Assembly: GCA_000697355.1 (NCBI GenBank)
Contig: JNEN01000637.1
Coordinates: forward strand, 18,362-82,361
Length of the DNA: 64,000 nucleotides
Direction: 5' to 3'
Origin: Syncephalastrum monosporum B8922
Lineage: Eukaryota > Mucoromycota > Mucoromycetes > Mucorales > Syncephalastraceae
Under the pieces are notes generated by a model. The model made no database searches, had not been told where the DNA came from, and saw only the letters and a list, made by a program, of their open reading frames with translations. Shown piece after piece: positions 34,193 through 44,989 of the stretch (within the stretch, counting starts at the first letter, position 1; every line of letters starts with the position of its first letter). The position numbers were made by a program, and so were the translations under genes.

Positions 34193-36172
34193 ATGACCAG
34201 GGAGTCTGCAACAACCAGATACACCACCACGACCAAGAGCTATACACCCAAAACGTATGGACCACCCAAGAAAAGAGAACACGCCAAGAAAGACGGACTA
34301 TTCAAGAAAGACGGACCACCCAAGAAAGCTGAACAAACCGAGAAAGTGACACACGAAAAAGTTGTCCTCCACGTCGAAGAAGTGCCAAAATTCACTACAG
34401 ACCCAACTGACAATGGGTTGCCCTATGACGCTTGCAAAGAAGCGATGATTGAAGGCTTTCGCCAGTACCTCAAGACGCGTCTGAGTCTGATGTCACCCGA
34501 AAGACGACCTGCCGCCATTGGAAAGCTGCTGGAGATGGGCGAGTTGACGCAGACCATGTACAAATTCGTGCTCCCCATCCTTCGTCAGCGATTGGGCGGC
34601 TACGTCTACAAGACGACGCCCATCGTAGAAGCGACGGTGCATGCTCGACTCCGCTTTGGAGTCCCCGAGTGGCAAGCGTTTGTCAAGAAAGAGTTCGACA
34701 CGATCCTGGCCAGCGTCCCTACTAACACAGTGCAAAGTTTTTCGATGGACTTTAATGAAGCGGCGGCAGACGAGCCGAAGTTCATTCAATCGTCGCCGGT
34801 CCCGCTCGCTGACTGCTTGCGCTCCCGGTTTCCGGACACGGACGCGTTCTATGCCGCGCTCGGCAGAGCCAGGAAACTCGTCAACAGGGACATGACCATC
34901 ATGGCCAACCTTATCCGGCGCATCATCCTGCGCTATGCAAGCCATGGCCTCTACAGGAACAACCCGGTGCGCTTCCACCCGGCTGATCTGATTCCGCTCG
35001 AGTCGCAGATACGCGAGACTGATTTTCTAGACGTGGTTGACGTGTGCCCTCTCGACCGGAAACCAAACATTCTGCGCGACTATGATTTGCGCGGCTTTTT
35101 CCGCAGGCCTCATCTCAACTACATGTACTGCCGCGTGCTTCTCCTGAAGGAGACGGATATGCTTTCGCGTGTGAAGCACGGCTCTTGGAATAAAGTGCTT
35201 CGAGATGTCAATTTCCAACCCGAGCAACGCGCGCTAAAGCATGCGTATCACACCAGGCTGTTTGCACTTGGCCAACTGGAGCAGGACATTGTCGACAAAT
35301 GGTACAAGGGCAAGCTTTTCCGTCGTACACTCGGTTCGCTTTGCAAAGTCCTGCTTTGGAGTCATCTCGCGCCTGAAGAGGAGCAGCGTTACTACGAACA
35401 GATGCAGGCTCGTGGCCTGCAGCGAAATGCTCCACCTCAGGTCCGACTCAAAAAAAAAAAAAATAATAGACGCACATAAGACAACAGTTATTTATCCTCC
35501 TCGTGCTTTTAGCGGCCTCTGGAGCCAAAGTCAAGGAACCATGGCCGCAGCCATAGCAGCACATCATCCGATGTCAGACCAAATGCAGCCCGCATAAACC
35601 TGCTCACCCAACACCTCAAAGAACTGGTCTTGAGCGAGGACATCATTGGTGAGGTCATCCAGAGCGACTTGGCCGACATCAAGGATGAAGACGGCAAGGA
35701 ATATTCCCCCAAGGAAAAGAAAACGCTCTGCTTCCTTGGCTCCACCTTGCGGCGCTACGCTCCACGACGCAACGACCCCGATCACCCTTTAATGCACATC
35801 CCGTTTGTTGTAATGGCTAATACTGTCTTCTGGACACTCGGCTATTCCCATCTGGCACAGGACATTGCTCCCAACGTTCGTTCGACAACCATCATGCCTC
35901 TGCATTTGACAGGTCGCACGATGTATGAGCTCTTCCTGCACGACAAGCATGGTGTCTTCTCTGTCAAGGGCAAGGACGGCGGGGAGATAGAGTCGGCTGA
36001 ACATGCTGCAGAAAATGAAGAACTCATCTTCCGCCTATTCTTCAAGCGCAAAGTATTGGAGAGGCTCTGCGATAAACACGATATGCTTTCCAACATGAAA
36101 CGGATCATCATTACCCCGAATAACGATTTGGTCGTGGAAGGCTATCCCAAGATGATGCACACTACAGAGTAA
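34193..36172 (+). CDS. Unidentified tandem family, member A (635 aa)
   Basis: Two exons, 34193-35440 and 35513-36172. I do not recognise this family. The N-terminal 80 aa are Lys/Pro-rich with repeated KKDG/PPKK motifs, likely disordered. A helical region follows ('MIEGFRQYLKTRLSLMSPER'), then 'IILRYASHGLYRNNPVRFHP', 'LIPLESQIRETDFLD', and 'LCKVLLWSHLAPEEEQRYY'. After the intron comes a C-terminal domain with 'LRRYAPRR', 'HPLMHIPFVVMANTVFW' and 'MYELFLHDKHGVFSVK'. The two later genes share all these landmarks in order. The start follows a TATA element and pyrimidine tract; longer upstream frame lacks an ATG in good context. The donor (CAG/GTCCGA) is weak, but the phase and the following domain support it. 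No catalytic signature, signal peptide or membrane helix is seen. Confidence 0.75.
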
Positions 36173-36406
36173 TTCTGGACCTCATCTATATACCTTTTTC
36201 ATATCTTAACCAACATTAAAATATCATGTGAGCTTCGACAATCTGCAGTTAGGAGGGAGTAAACGTCCTGCAGCTTGACCCTCGCGCATGACTCTCACGC
36301 CGCCCGCGTAACACAAACAAAAAGTCCAGGGCGTTTTACATGCAGCTTATCTCCGTGGCATCTGTAAACTTTTTTCATTCTCTTTTTTTGATTTTTGCAT
36401 GTACAC

Positions 36407-38209
36407 ATGGGGAAAAATAACAAGATCACGCTAAAACTCGACACACCTCTGTTGAAAAAGGCAGAGAGCACCAAGGAGACGACTGGGACACTTCCGGAAG
36501 CACACTGCGAAAGAGCTCTGGCGTTCGTCTTTTGCCTCCGGATATACGACGAGCTCGTCCGAACGCGTCCAGAAGAGAGGCTCCTTCTCAAGAGCAAGCT
36601 TATTTGGCAGCACTGTCTCCCCAAACACGTCTTTGACGAGGCCGCGCTGTTGATGCAAGAGGAGGTGGGAACCCACGTCGGCACAGTACCTGTCACGCCG
36701 CACAATGTGAAACTCAGCACGAGTTCGCCAATACTCATATGGCGAGACACGGTCAAAAAACAGTTCGGTTATTTGTACAAACGCACCTTGAATACCTACA
36801 AAAGCCACCAAAGAAAGCATCCTTGGAGTGTCGAATGGGTGCGCGTGCAGGTGTCGGACGTGCTCCGGAATGACCTGCCGGAGAAAGAAATGTTTATAGC
36901 AAGTCTTGACAATGTGACACGCGCCCTTTCCAAAGATGCGTCCATGCTGGCAAGCGCTATCGAAGCCATTTTACTCCATTACGCGGGCCATGGACTCGAT
37001 GAAGACGTTGCTCAATTTCGTCCGGAAACAATGATACCCCTTCGCGATCAGATCCGCATGACAGATAAGCTTCAGGTTGACGTGAAGCCACTGGATGTGA
37101 AGCGGTTGAGGCATCTGATCACCCGAAGCATGGAGCACCGCGACTTTCTTTCTGCCAAACACCTCGAGTTTGTTCACGTGCGCCTTTTGCCCCTCAGCCC
37201 TGGCCGTCTCAAGCCTATTGAGCGTCCATTCTGGAATCAGTTTCTGGATACCTTTGATGTTTCGTCCTACAAACGCCAAACTCTTGTCGGCTCCAGCACA
37301 TTCCGTTTCGCCACTCATTGGGTCAAGGAACACATTGATGCGTGGTGGTATGGTGGTGTCGTCTTCCAGCGGTCGCTCCACAGTCTCTGTCAGGTTCTCT
37401 TGTGGTTGCATTTGGCCCCGGCAGACGAGAAACGAATTTTTGCGAACCAGCCTGACTTGATCGACTGTCGGCTCCAAGCTATCCCCGAAAACGAGACCCT
37501 GTTCGCTGATGAAGCAATAGAGATAAAAGAGGAAGATCCAACACGACCACTTCCCCATCGATCACAACAGAGGCGCATTCTGTGGTTGACTGAGCAACTC
37601 AAGGCCTTCGCTGCGGACAGTACGGTAGTCGGTCCTCTTAGTCTTCAGGGGGTGCGCAATAGGATTGAATACGCGGCAGCCCACTATGTGTCAGGAACAG
37701 ACATCTGTTCCAGCCAAGAAAGGGAAGAGGAGATCACAGTGGTCCACATGCTTGCCAATCTGCTGCGGCCTTACACGCCTCCACGTAATTCGCAATATCA
37801 TCCTCTTTTCCACGTCCCGTTTGTCGTCATGGCCAATGCTGTGCTCCACGCGGTTGGATACGACCACCTCGTCCAGCCTCTCTATCCAACTCATAGTCTT
37901 CAGACCATGGATGACGACACGCCTCTCAACCTGCATGAAGAGACAATACATGAAATTTTCTGCAGTCGGCATGCTCCTTACAAAATCGTGGACGCTAAAG
38001 GAACAGCAACTACGAGAACCATCGCCTCACTCAACGGAGACAGCATTCTGCATGCCTTTTTTGATCGTGAACGTCTCGCGTCCATTTATAAGTCTCACGA
38101 TCTTGTCCCTCTTCCTGGCATCTACGTTGTGTCCAAAAATGAGGTGATACTCAAAGGAGTTTCATCCAGGATAAAAACAATACGAGAGCATATCGAAAAG
38201 GAAGAATAA
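36407..38209 (+). CDS. Unidentified tandem family, member B (600 aa)
   Basis: A single exon from ATG 36407 to TAA 38209. It is collinear with members A and C: 'VFDEAALLMQEEVGTHVG', 'AILLHYAGHGLDEDVAQF', 'MIPLRDQIRMTDKLQVD', 'LCQVLLWLHLAPADEKRIF', an acidic linker, then 'LLRPYTPPRNSQYHPLFHVP', 'FVVMANAVLHAVGYDHL' and 'IHEIFCSRHAPYKIVD'. Unlike A and C it has no intron between the central and C-terminal domains; the linker reads straight through. By eye it is closer to C than to A. Only about 235 bp separate it from the stop of A, in the same orientation, as expected for tandem duplication. Function is unknown, and no nuclease, kinase, helicase or protease motif is visible. Confidence 0.78.
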   Translation: MGKNNKITLKLDTPLLKKAESTKETTGTLPEAHCERALAFVFCLRIYDELVRTRPEERLLLKSKLIWQHCLPKHVFDEAALLMQEEVGTHVGTVPVTPHNVKLSTSSPILIWRDTVKKQFGYLYKRTLNTYKSHQRKHPWSVEWVRVQVSDVLRNDLPEKEMFIASLDNVTRALSKDASMLASAIEAILLHYAGHGLDEDVAQFRPETMIPLRDQIRMTDKLQVDVKPLDVKRLRHLITRSMEHRDFLSAKHLEFVHVRLLPLSPGRLKPIERPFWNQFLDTFDVSSYKRQTLVGSSTFRFATHWVKEHIDAWWYGGVVFQRSLHSLCQVLLWLHLAPADEKRIFANQPDLIDCRLQAIPENETLFADEAIEIKEEDPTRPLPHRSQQRRILWLTEQLKAFAADSTVVGPLSLQGVRNRIEYAAAHYVSGTDICSSQEREEEITVVHMLANLLRPYTPPRNSQYHPLFHVPFVVMANAVLHAVGYDHLVQPLYPTHSLQTMDDDTPLNLHEETIHEIFCSRHAPYKIVDAKGTATTRTIASLNGDSILHAFFDRERLASIYKSHDLVPLPGIYVVSKNEVILKGVSSRIKTIREHIEKEE

Positions 38210-38595
38210 GCTGTCAAAATCGTAAAAATGCTGTGGTCCGTAGCAGTGCCAATGATCGCAAGAAAAAAGAATAAAAAGAATTAAAATCATCGACGAGTCG
38301 ATTCTTTTGGCCAGAGGACACTTTGACAACGGTTCTCTTGTATCAACCCTGGGACTTTTTTATATTACGGAAACCATGATTTACCTTACCTCAACTTCTT
38401 GCGTAGCGGGGCACTAAATCGAAGTGAAACTGCACTGCCAGCTTGAAGATGTAATGCAGACCGAGTACTCGGTTGCACAAGCTGTCTGTATGAATGTATC
38501 ACAACAGTCAAAATTGTTTACGTACGACCACAAAAATGAGACGCCGTCGTGGCTTACGCGTGCATCTCCTTTTTCCTCTCTTTATCTTTCTCGCG

Positions 38596-40414
38596 ATGAC
38601 CTTGAAAGAAGACCCCGCCCCGAAACCCGTCGTCCAGCTCGATATTGTTGTGAAGGAATCCACGCCTTCAGAACACGAGGAAAAGCTGCCGTCAGCTATC
38701 TGTCAAGAGGCTGTCCTGGAAGTCTTACGCGGCCTGATACGCTCTGAAATTGCTGGCACCAGCTATGATGAAAGACGCGTCCTCCAGAAAAAGTTCCTTT
38801 CTCAGCCCCGAGTACCTAAATACGTATTTTACGAGGCCGCCGCTCGCCTGCAAGAGCAATATGGACCCAGTCTAGGGTCAGTCCCTATTACAGTGCACAG
38901 CGTGAACATCAGCACACCCGGCGTCTCGTCCCTGTGGGAGACGATGATAAAACAGGACTTTTTCAAACTCTGCAAAAACGTGTCCACCATCGATCCAGGC
39001 GAGCCCCGCATGCTACACGTGCCCATACGCGTGTTGGACGCGCTTTGTCAAGACTTGCCGAGCAAAGAAGAGTTCCAGAGCGTTCTACGCTACACGCTAC
39101 ATGCCCTCAAAGAAGACGCCAAAGCGCTCGCATCCGCTCTCGGTCCGATGATGCTTCATTATGCGGCCCATGGCTTGGGCGAAAAAGAAGTGCTATTTCA
39201 CCCGGAACCGATGATCCCGCACTACGATCAAATACGTAGCACAGCTCATATGACCGTGCCCGTGAAGCCACTCGACTTGAACGCACTCGCGCCGCTGATT
39301 TATCGCAGCCCTGATCACCAGCACTTTTTGTGGACGGAACACCTCACCTTTGTTCATGCGCGCATCCTTCCCATTTTCCCTAGTCGACTGAAGCCGAGCA
39401 AACACAAATTTTGGAATACACTTATCGATGAGGCCGAATTCCCAGCACGCACGCGTCAAACAGTTTCTGGGAGCAAGACATTTCGATGTGCAACTACATG
39501 GGTGAGACAAGGCATCGCCGAGTGGTATTATGATGGCTTCGCGTTTCGGCAGGCACTCGATACCGTGTGCCAGGTGCTGCTTTTCTTGCATGTGGCTCCT
39601 GCAGAAGAGAAGCAGTTTTACGTCAGTCAACGATCATTTGTCCGCAGAAGGAAACACAATATTGAGGTATGACTTTATTGCAGGATGACTGGATCAGCTA
39701 TTGACATACAAAAAGTTGAAAACGACAGGAGAAAGTGAGGCTTTAATTGAATCAGAGAAACCTTCTCGAACACGAGTCCCGAAGCAGGAACGAATCCATG
39801 AGTTGACAGAGCATCTCAAGGCCCTTGTCTTGGATGACTCCACTGAAGAAGAACTCACCCTAGATGATGTGCGCCAGATGATGGACGGTAAAGAGCCCGA
39901 AATCAGCAATCTATCCAGGAATGAACTGGATTCGCTCTGTAAAATCGCCAACCAGCTACGCCCTTTCGCACCTCGAAAACAATCACCATTCCATCCGCTG
40001 CTCCACATCCCCTTTTTGGTCATGTCCAATGCCGTTCTCAACACAGCAGGCTATCACCATTTGGTGACGCCACTGTATCCGCCACGTCATTTTGAAAAGA
40101 TGGACAAGCATCTGCCGCTCCGTCTCAATGGTGAGACCATGTATGAGATCTTTTGCTGCAAGTCAAAGGACAGTCTCTACAAACTTAGTGACAAAGACGG
40201 TACACCCGTGAACGCCAGAGAAGCACACAAGCACAATGATAGCGTTATGCACGCCTTCTTTAACCGCGAATACTTGGCGTCGGCATGTGACAAACATAAT
40301 GTTCTGCGGCTTCCTTATCTTTACGTACGATCTGAAAATGAAGTGGTGATCAAAGGCTTTAAACGAAAACATAGTAAAGCAAAAGTTGAAAAAAATGAAG
40401 AGCGCGAAGAATAA
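38596..40414 (+). CDS. Unidentified tandem family, member C (589 aa)
   Basis: Two exons, 38596-39666 and 39716-40414. Shared landmarks are 'VFYEAAARLQEQYGPSLG', 'MMLHYAAHGLGEKEVLFH', 'MIPHYDQIRSTAHMTV', 'VCQVLLFLHVAPAEEKQFY', then after a 49-nt intron 'LRPFAPRKQSPFHPLLHIPF', 'LVMSNAVLNTAGYHHL' and 'MYEIFCCKSKDSLYKLSD'. The C-terminus is Lys/Glu-rich. The ATG at 38596 follows a pyrimidine-rich tract as in A and B. An in-frame ATG at 38536 would add an Arg-rich start and a hydrophobic stretch (LLFPLFIFLAM) that could act as a signal anchor. The intron lies at the same domain boundary as in A. Function unknown. Confidence 0.77.
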
Positions 40415-40551
40415 AGCAAAACTGACATGTCATACAAGCTTTTTTGCATTGTATCTCGATTTAGTCATACAGCTGTACCTCATACAGTCGAAATGACGTA
40501 TCACCAGCACTTGTCAGAGAAGAGAAATCACAGAACGTGGTCAGTCGTAAC

Positions 40552-40821
40552 CTACATTGTCTCTTCTCGTTTCCTTTCTCCCCACCTTCTCCTGTAAACA
40601 AGAACGAATAAGTCAAGAAAAATGAGTGAAAAAAATAAATAAAATAAAACTAACTGATATTGTCCTAAAAAAAACTGGTGCACCAACAAACAACAACGAA
40701 TGCGTCCATAACAACTAGAAAGACTCCTGCTGGAGTCTGCGGAACGGTATTCGTCAACATCATTTAACACCGCATGCTTCGCGAGTCCATTATCACCACC
40801 GTCTCCCCCCAAAAGGTTCAT
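40552..40821 (-). CDS. Possible small two-exon gene (68 aa), unsupported by family
   Basis: From ATG 40821 an open frame runs to a GTTAGT donor (exon end 40655), and a TTTACAG acceptor (exon start 40591) leads to a TAG at 40552 in phase. A TATA-like 'TTAAATATA' lies about 70 nt upstream. The predicted peptide begins MNLLGGDGG and has no recognised domain or signal peptide. The splice signals look good but nothing else supports it. Confidence 0.22.
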   Translation of the reverse strand: MNLLGGDGGDNGLAKHAVLNDVDEYRSADSSRSLSSCYGRIRCCLLVHQFFLGQYQLVLFYLFFSLIFLDLFVLVYRRRWGERKREETM

Positions 40822-41034
40822 CAAGCCCTGCGCTTTTCCCAGCCGTCTGGTTGAGGAAGCGGTAGTATTAGTCCGGGACAACGTGGAACAAACGTATATT
40901 TAACCGCGTCGGATCACTTCGCAGAACGTTCAGGTAACTCTTCACATGTTAATCATCTGTGGCGCAACACCGTTCACCAAGAGTTCGACACGCTAAACAA
41001 AGACCCGTCCATTGTATATGTATGCTGCTAAATA

Positions 41035-41325
41035 ATGGCTACGTTGCCGACGCCCATTAAGTCACATGTTCCCCTGTCGTATATTTTGCGATATATTCCA
41101 TTCAGCTCTCATAGTGACATCCGGTTTTTACACATTTCATTCATCGTGCATAGTACTATGCTCCGAGCTATCATTTATTTATCGCACGTGGTAAAGCCTC
41201 TGCTTCCTGACCGTCATTTGGAAAGCACAAGTAAAAAGATGCCACTCAGTGCGGCAACATTGCGCGAGATTTTACGTAAAGAAATAGCAGATAGCAATGT
41301 AGCGAAGGCCGGTAAAAGCTCATAA
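41035..41325 (+). pseudogene. Fragment D: C-terminal-domain relic of the tandem family
   Basis: A 96-codon frame starting at an ATG reads 'YILRYIPFSSHSDIRFLHI', 'SFIVHSTMLRAIIYLSHVV' and 'MPLSAATLREIL'. These align with the C-terminal domain of members A-C (LRPF.P...HPLLHIPFLVMSNAVL...HLV.PL.P.RH.E...LPL...TMYEIF). The rest of the gene is missing on both sides, and several conserved residues (the His-Pro and Met-Ala/Ser-Asn positions) have changed. It is best read as a truncated fourth copy, though a short expressed protein cannot be excluded. Confidence 0.55.
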
Positions 41326-41961
41326 GTCAGGACAGTGCAGGGTACATGTACTACATGGCGTTTCGGTCGCGTGAACCTTAATGCGTACCTGCATATACTT
41401 CGGCATATCTGTGCGTTATTCTAGCTTCGTTCTACTCCTTCCTTCTCCAGCTTGTTTACCCCAGCCTTGGAGGACACTTGTTTATGCTCGGGTATTGCTT
41501 GCTTTGACCTACGACAATACATACTGAGATACTGTGCTGCTGTAGCAATTGTTATGTAATATAATAACAGTTATTATGAACGATGCTGCGGTCATTATAG
41601 AGCACGGAGACAAAAAATGAGCATCCAAAGAATGAGAGGCTGCTCGCTGTGACCTGCTGAAGCTGCTGAAGTTGCTGAAGTTGCTGGAGTTGCTGGAGTG
41701 GGTAATTATTTCCGCATATGGTTTTTAGGATTGTGCTGAGGATGTCAAGGCTACGCATCACGAATATTCGTCCGAGTATTAGTGAGAACGGGTGCTCATG
41801 TGTTATACATAGCGAGGTTCAAGACTGTCTCTTTGATGACACAATAAAGCGGCCTCTATATACATCATGTATAAAACCAAGGCGGAATAAATAGTGATAG
41901 AATAGTATGCAGATTAACTTTAATAACTTTGTAGAAAATTAGGTGTATGGAAATTTTCGAA
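41326..41961. other. Intergenic with imperfect CTG-rich tandem
   Basis: It contains an imperfect 9-bp repeat of the type 'gctgaagtt/gctggagtt' at about 41658-41698. No gene is supportable. Confidence 0.5.
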
Positions 41962-42171
41962 CTACTTGGAGATACATGCGCAAAGGTCTCGTGAAGTGCA
42001 TTCGACGGGATAGTTATCAGGGAACCCAACGCTACGACAGGAAGCTCGACATCTATCCGGCGTGCACTGAGATAATGGCTTCAGGAGGTTTCTTTCGGCT
42101 GCCAGGACTCTTGACGTGAGGAGTGCAACGGTGAAAAAGAGTAATGCCGCGATAACTTGAGTGAAGCGCAT
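41962..42171 (-). CDS. Secreted defensin-like cysteine-rich peptide (69 aa)
   Basis: Single exon from ATG 42171 to TAG 41962. Residues 1-24 form a classic signal peptide (charged start, hydrophobic core, small residues VLA before the cut). The mature part of about 45 aa has six cysteines at 36, 41, 45, 58, 64 and 66: C-x4-C-x3-C-x12-C-x5-C-x-C. The C-x3-C and C-x-C pairs are the hallmark of the CS-alpha-beta fold of defensins. A TATAAAAA box lies about 40 nt upstream, with a short leader. By fold it would be a secreted antimicrobial or signalling peptide; this is inferred from the cysteine pattern alone. It lies between two decayed members of the tandem family. Confidence 0.7.
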   Translation of the reverse strand: MRFTQVIAALLFFTVALLTSRVLAAERNLLKPLSQCTPDRCRASCRSVGFPDNYPVECTSRDLCACISK

Positions 42172-42208
42172 TGTTTGGAAACTTGATGTATGTGTTGACG
42201 CGTTTGGC

Positions 42209-42216
42209 TTTTTATA
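42209..42216 (-). promoter_or_regulatory. TATA box of the defensin-like gene
   Basis: The minus strand reads TATAAAAA about 40 nt upstream of the ATG at 42171, in a short clean promoter. Confidence 0.6.
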
Positions 42217-43218
42217 AGGAGCACTGATTAATTAACAGCAGAATACACTTATTAGATGTGTATCAATCTACCTTTGCGTGATTTGTATGCTTGTATGTGA
42301 TTTGAAAACACGTAGAATGATGAGCTCTGCTTTTATAGCTTGAGGTATGGAAACACATAGAAAGAAAATAGCTTTTTCTGCATATTTACTTTTGTGATTG
42401 CTTGCATAAAGGTCTTCGCTGTAGAAGAGGGAAAGAACATTGAAGAACATTGGTCGGCATGAAGTTTACATGCTCCGGGATTTAAGAGTTTGAAGGGATA
42501 GATGTGGCTGCATCTGACAGATAGAGCCTCCTTGCCATTCAAGCAAGATTGGGGATATTCTAGACGGGAGTTGAAGGAGAACGTATACCATGTATATACA
42601 ACGGCGACTATTTACTGACTCATAAGTGATACGTAAAGTGCTAATCTTGAGGAAAATATGTGTATCTAAACGCTAGCTTGCTGCAACTTTCTACACGACT
42701 GAGCGGTTGGAAGAAACCCGTGCAGCCATATACGCTCTATAGCGCTCCAAAAATATGGGGATGCACCGAAGATTGTCAACAGGGCAACAAACATTTGCCC
42801 CTTAACCCAGATGTAGGCGCTTTGGGGCGCGGACGAGGCTGCATATTATGGATCTGTGGTAGTGTTTTCTGCAAGATCAATGAGACAGCGACAGGAATTC
42901 AGATCAAGCCTCGAACATGTCTGAAGATACGTCTTGTCTACATCCAGCTGGGGCCAGCGTTGGAGTTTTTGATAGGAAAAGAGGCAAATTTCTCTAGCCG
43001 GACATCAATAAGGGGTATTTTCTGATACCATTGAGGGAAAAAAATCTTGCAGTTATCCGACATCTTCCTCCTTGAGCCACTCATATTACGCAGATGAAGC
43101 TTGAGCTGCGTTGTATCACTGTGTCTACTTCTTTGATATGCACGTTTTTTCATTCCTTCTGTCTTTTCCTCTGTTTTCATTCTCCCCACGGCATATTTTC
43201 GCAAGCCTACCCCTATCC
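42217..43218. other. Intergenic, no supportable gene
   Basis: Small frames occur on both strands (for example 42660-43025 plus) but none has a motif, signal peptide or splice partner. Just upstream of 43219 a pyrimidine-rich tract (about 43140-43190) resembles the leader tracts before family members A-C. Confidence 0.35.
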
Positions 43219-44714
43219 ATGGATCCTCAAAAAGGCCCACCGCAGCTCGACAGGGACATCGAAACACCCGCCCCTGGAAAGAGCAAAAAGAACTCCCCGC
43301 CAGTATGTATCGAGCTGCGGCAGTATATGCATGCCAAATTGCTGATACGGACCCCCGGGAAAGACACAGCCTCGAAAGAGACCTACTCTCGCAGGGTTAG
43401 CTCCCAAAATACCTTTTTCACGAAACGGTCCTCCTTTCGAAAGAATGGGTCCAGGCCACCCATTTCGATCCTTTCTCTTATCATGGTCTCCATCGATCAA
43501 AGGAGTATACTAGCGGCCTACCGGTATCATATACGGGAGGCGCAGACTAACATACACATCCTCAGACATATCGACGTACACGGACACCGAAAGTGACCTT
43601 AAAAGCATGAGTTTGTGCACTATAGATATCCTGCCACCGGGCTTGCCCGACTAGGACCAATTTTTTATTTTTTGAAGAAACTGTGCAGTATTTTGGATTA
43701 CGCCACATGCGCGGCAACAACACTGGTGGTAGCAGTACGGCATTTCTGGCCTGAGGTACTTCTTGCTCATCGCGATCAGACTCCTTGCAAAAGCCACCTC
43801 TATGTACCCCTGGGTTAGTCAAGGCTCGAGACCTCCTCCATGCCAGCGAGGACCACGGACAATACTTTGTAAAGGACTCTTGCTTGTACGCCCTAGTGCA
43901 TGCACTCCCTCAGGGCCGATTTATGTTTTCACGGCGCAAAACCCCCACTCTGGGATAGCATGGTGATTGGTACCAGTTTTCCAATCTCGACAGAACAGGC
44001 AGTTCCAGGTTTTAAATGATCTAGGGAGGGTAGTGTCAGCACAGATGATTGGTAAAGCGCTCCAGTGAGCGCTTCACATTTTCACCACATTTGCTTTTGC
44101 TTCACTTGATACGTTCTAAGAAAATACAAGCACTTATACGTACAAAGGACAAAAGGTAAAAATGTCGTGGCCCTGACATTCAAGCGTGTTCATAATATGG
44201 TTTGATTTAGAGTGGTGAAAAGGACATAAGTCTATCAGAGCGAGAAGCACGGGCAGCCTTGCAGCAATAACAGAGGGGTTTCTCAGCCGTCTGAGTATTT
44301 GAGAACCCTTCTTAACGACACGATCACCGTAATCGATAACGACAATATACGCCGCACTCTTTAAGAAGAAAGTACAATGAATCTCTTCAGTTGACAGAAA
44401 GCTAACACACTGTGCTGCCTGGTGAACCGCTTGCACGTCTATATCGCGCGCCACCTTTCTCGATACCGTCCTCATTTGCATATTCCGTTTGCTGTCATGG
44501 CCCAAATGTGGTACTCACGCGGTTGGCTATCATCATTCGAAAACTTTTGAATAATTACAGTATGATTGTATACCATTTAAATTATGAAGCAAAGACGCAC
44601 ATGCTATTTTTTACAACCAAAGACGGGACGAACTCGTTGACAAACTCGCGCGGCACATTGGGCACGGAATATGACGCAGATAATATGAGGAGACGCTTCT
44701 ATAGACTGTTTTAA
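43219..44714 (+). pseudogene. Fragment E: decayed fifth copy of the tandem family
   Basis: An ATG at 43219 follows the same kind of pyrimidine tract as in A-C and opens 'MDPQKGPPQLDRD', then 'CIELRQYMHAKLLIRTPGKD' and 'SSQNTFFTKRSS', which fit the N-terminal helical region. The middle (about 43530-44410) is scrambled by stops. At 44419-44514 another frame reads 'LVNRLHVYIARHLSRYRPHL' and 'HIPFAVMAQ', matching the HPLLHIPFVVMAN block. A third frame at about 44575-44714 reads 'KTHMLFFTTKDGTNSL' and 'RRRFYRLF', matching the end of the C-terminal domain. The order is conserved and the frame is not, so this is a pseudogene. Confidence 0.5.
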
Positions 44715-44989
44715 TTGAAAGCACCTGGTACACCTGTATGGACAGTATGTTATTGTTTCCCACCATGTCTATGCAGCTTTAGAATACGATTTGAATGATA
44801 AGAATTTCAACACTTGCCAAAGAAAAAAAATCAGACGAATGAAATGTGTGAGCGTCGGGATGCGAACTGGACAAATGGTGGAGTGAACGTCACCTGTGTG
44901 GGCCTGACGCGTATAGTCAGCCCTTTAACCGACAACTTTTGCTTGTCTTTCTCACCTTTTTTTATCACGACACACAACAACAATACAAG

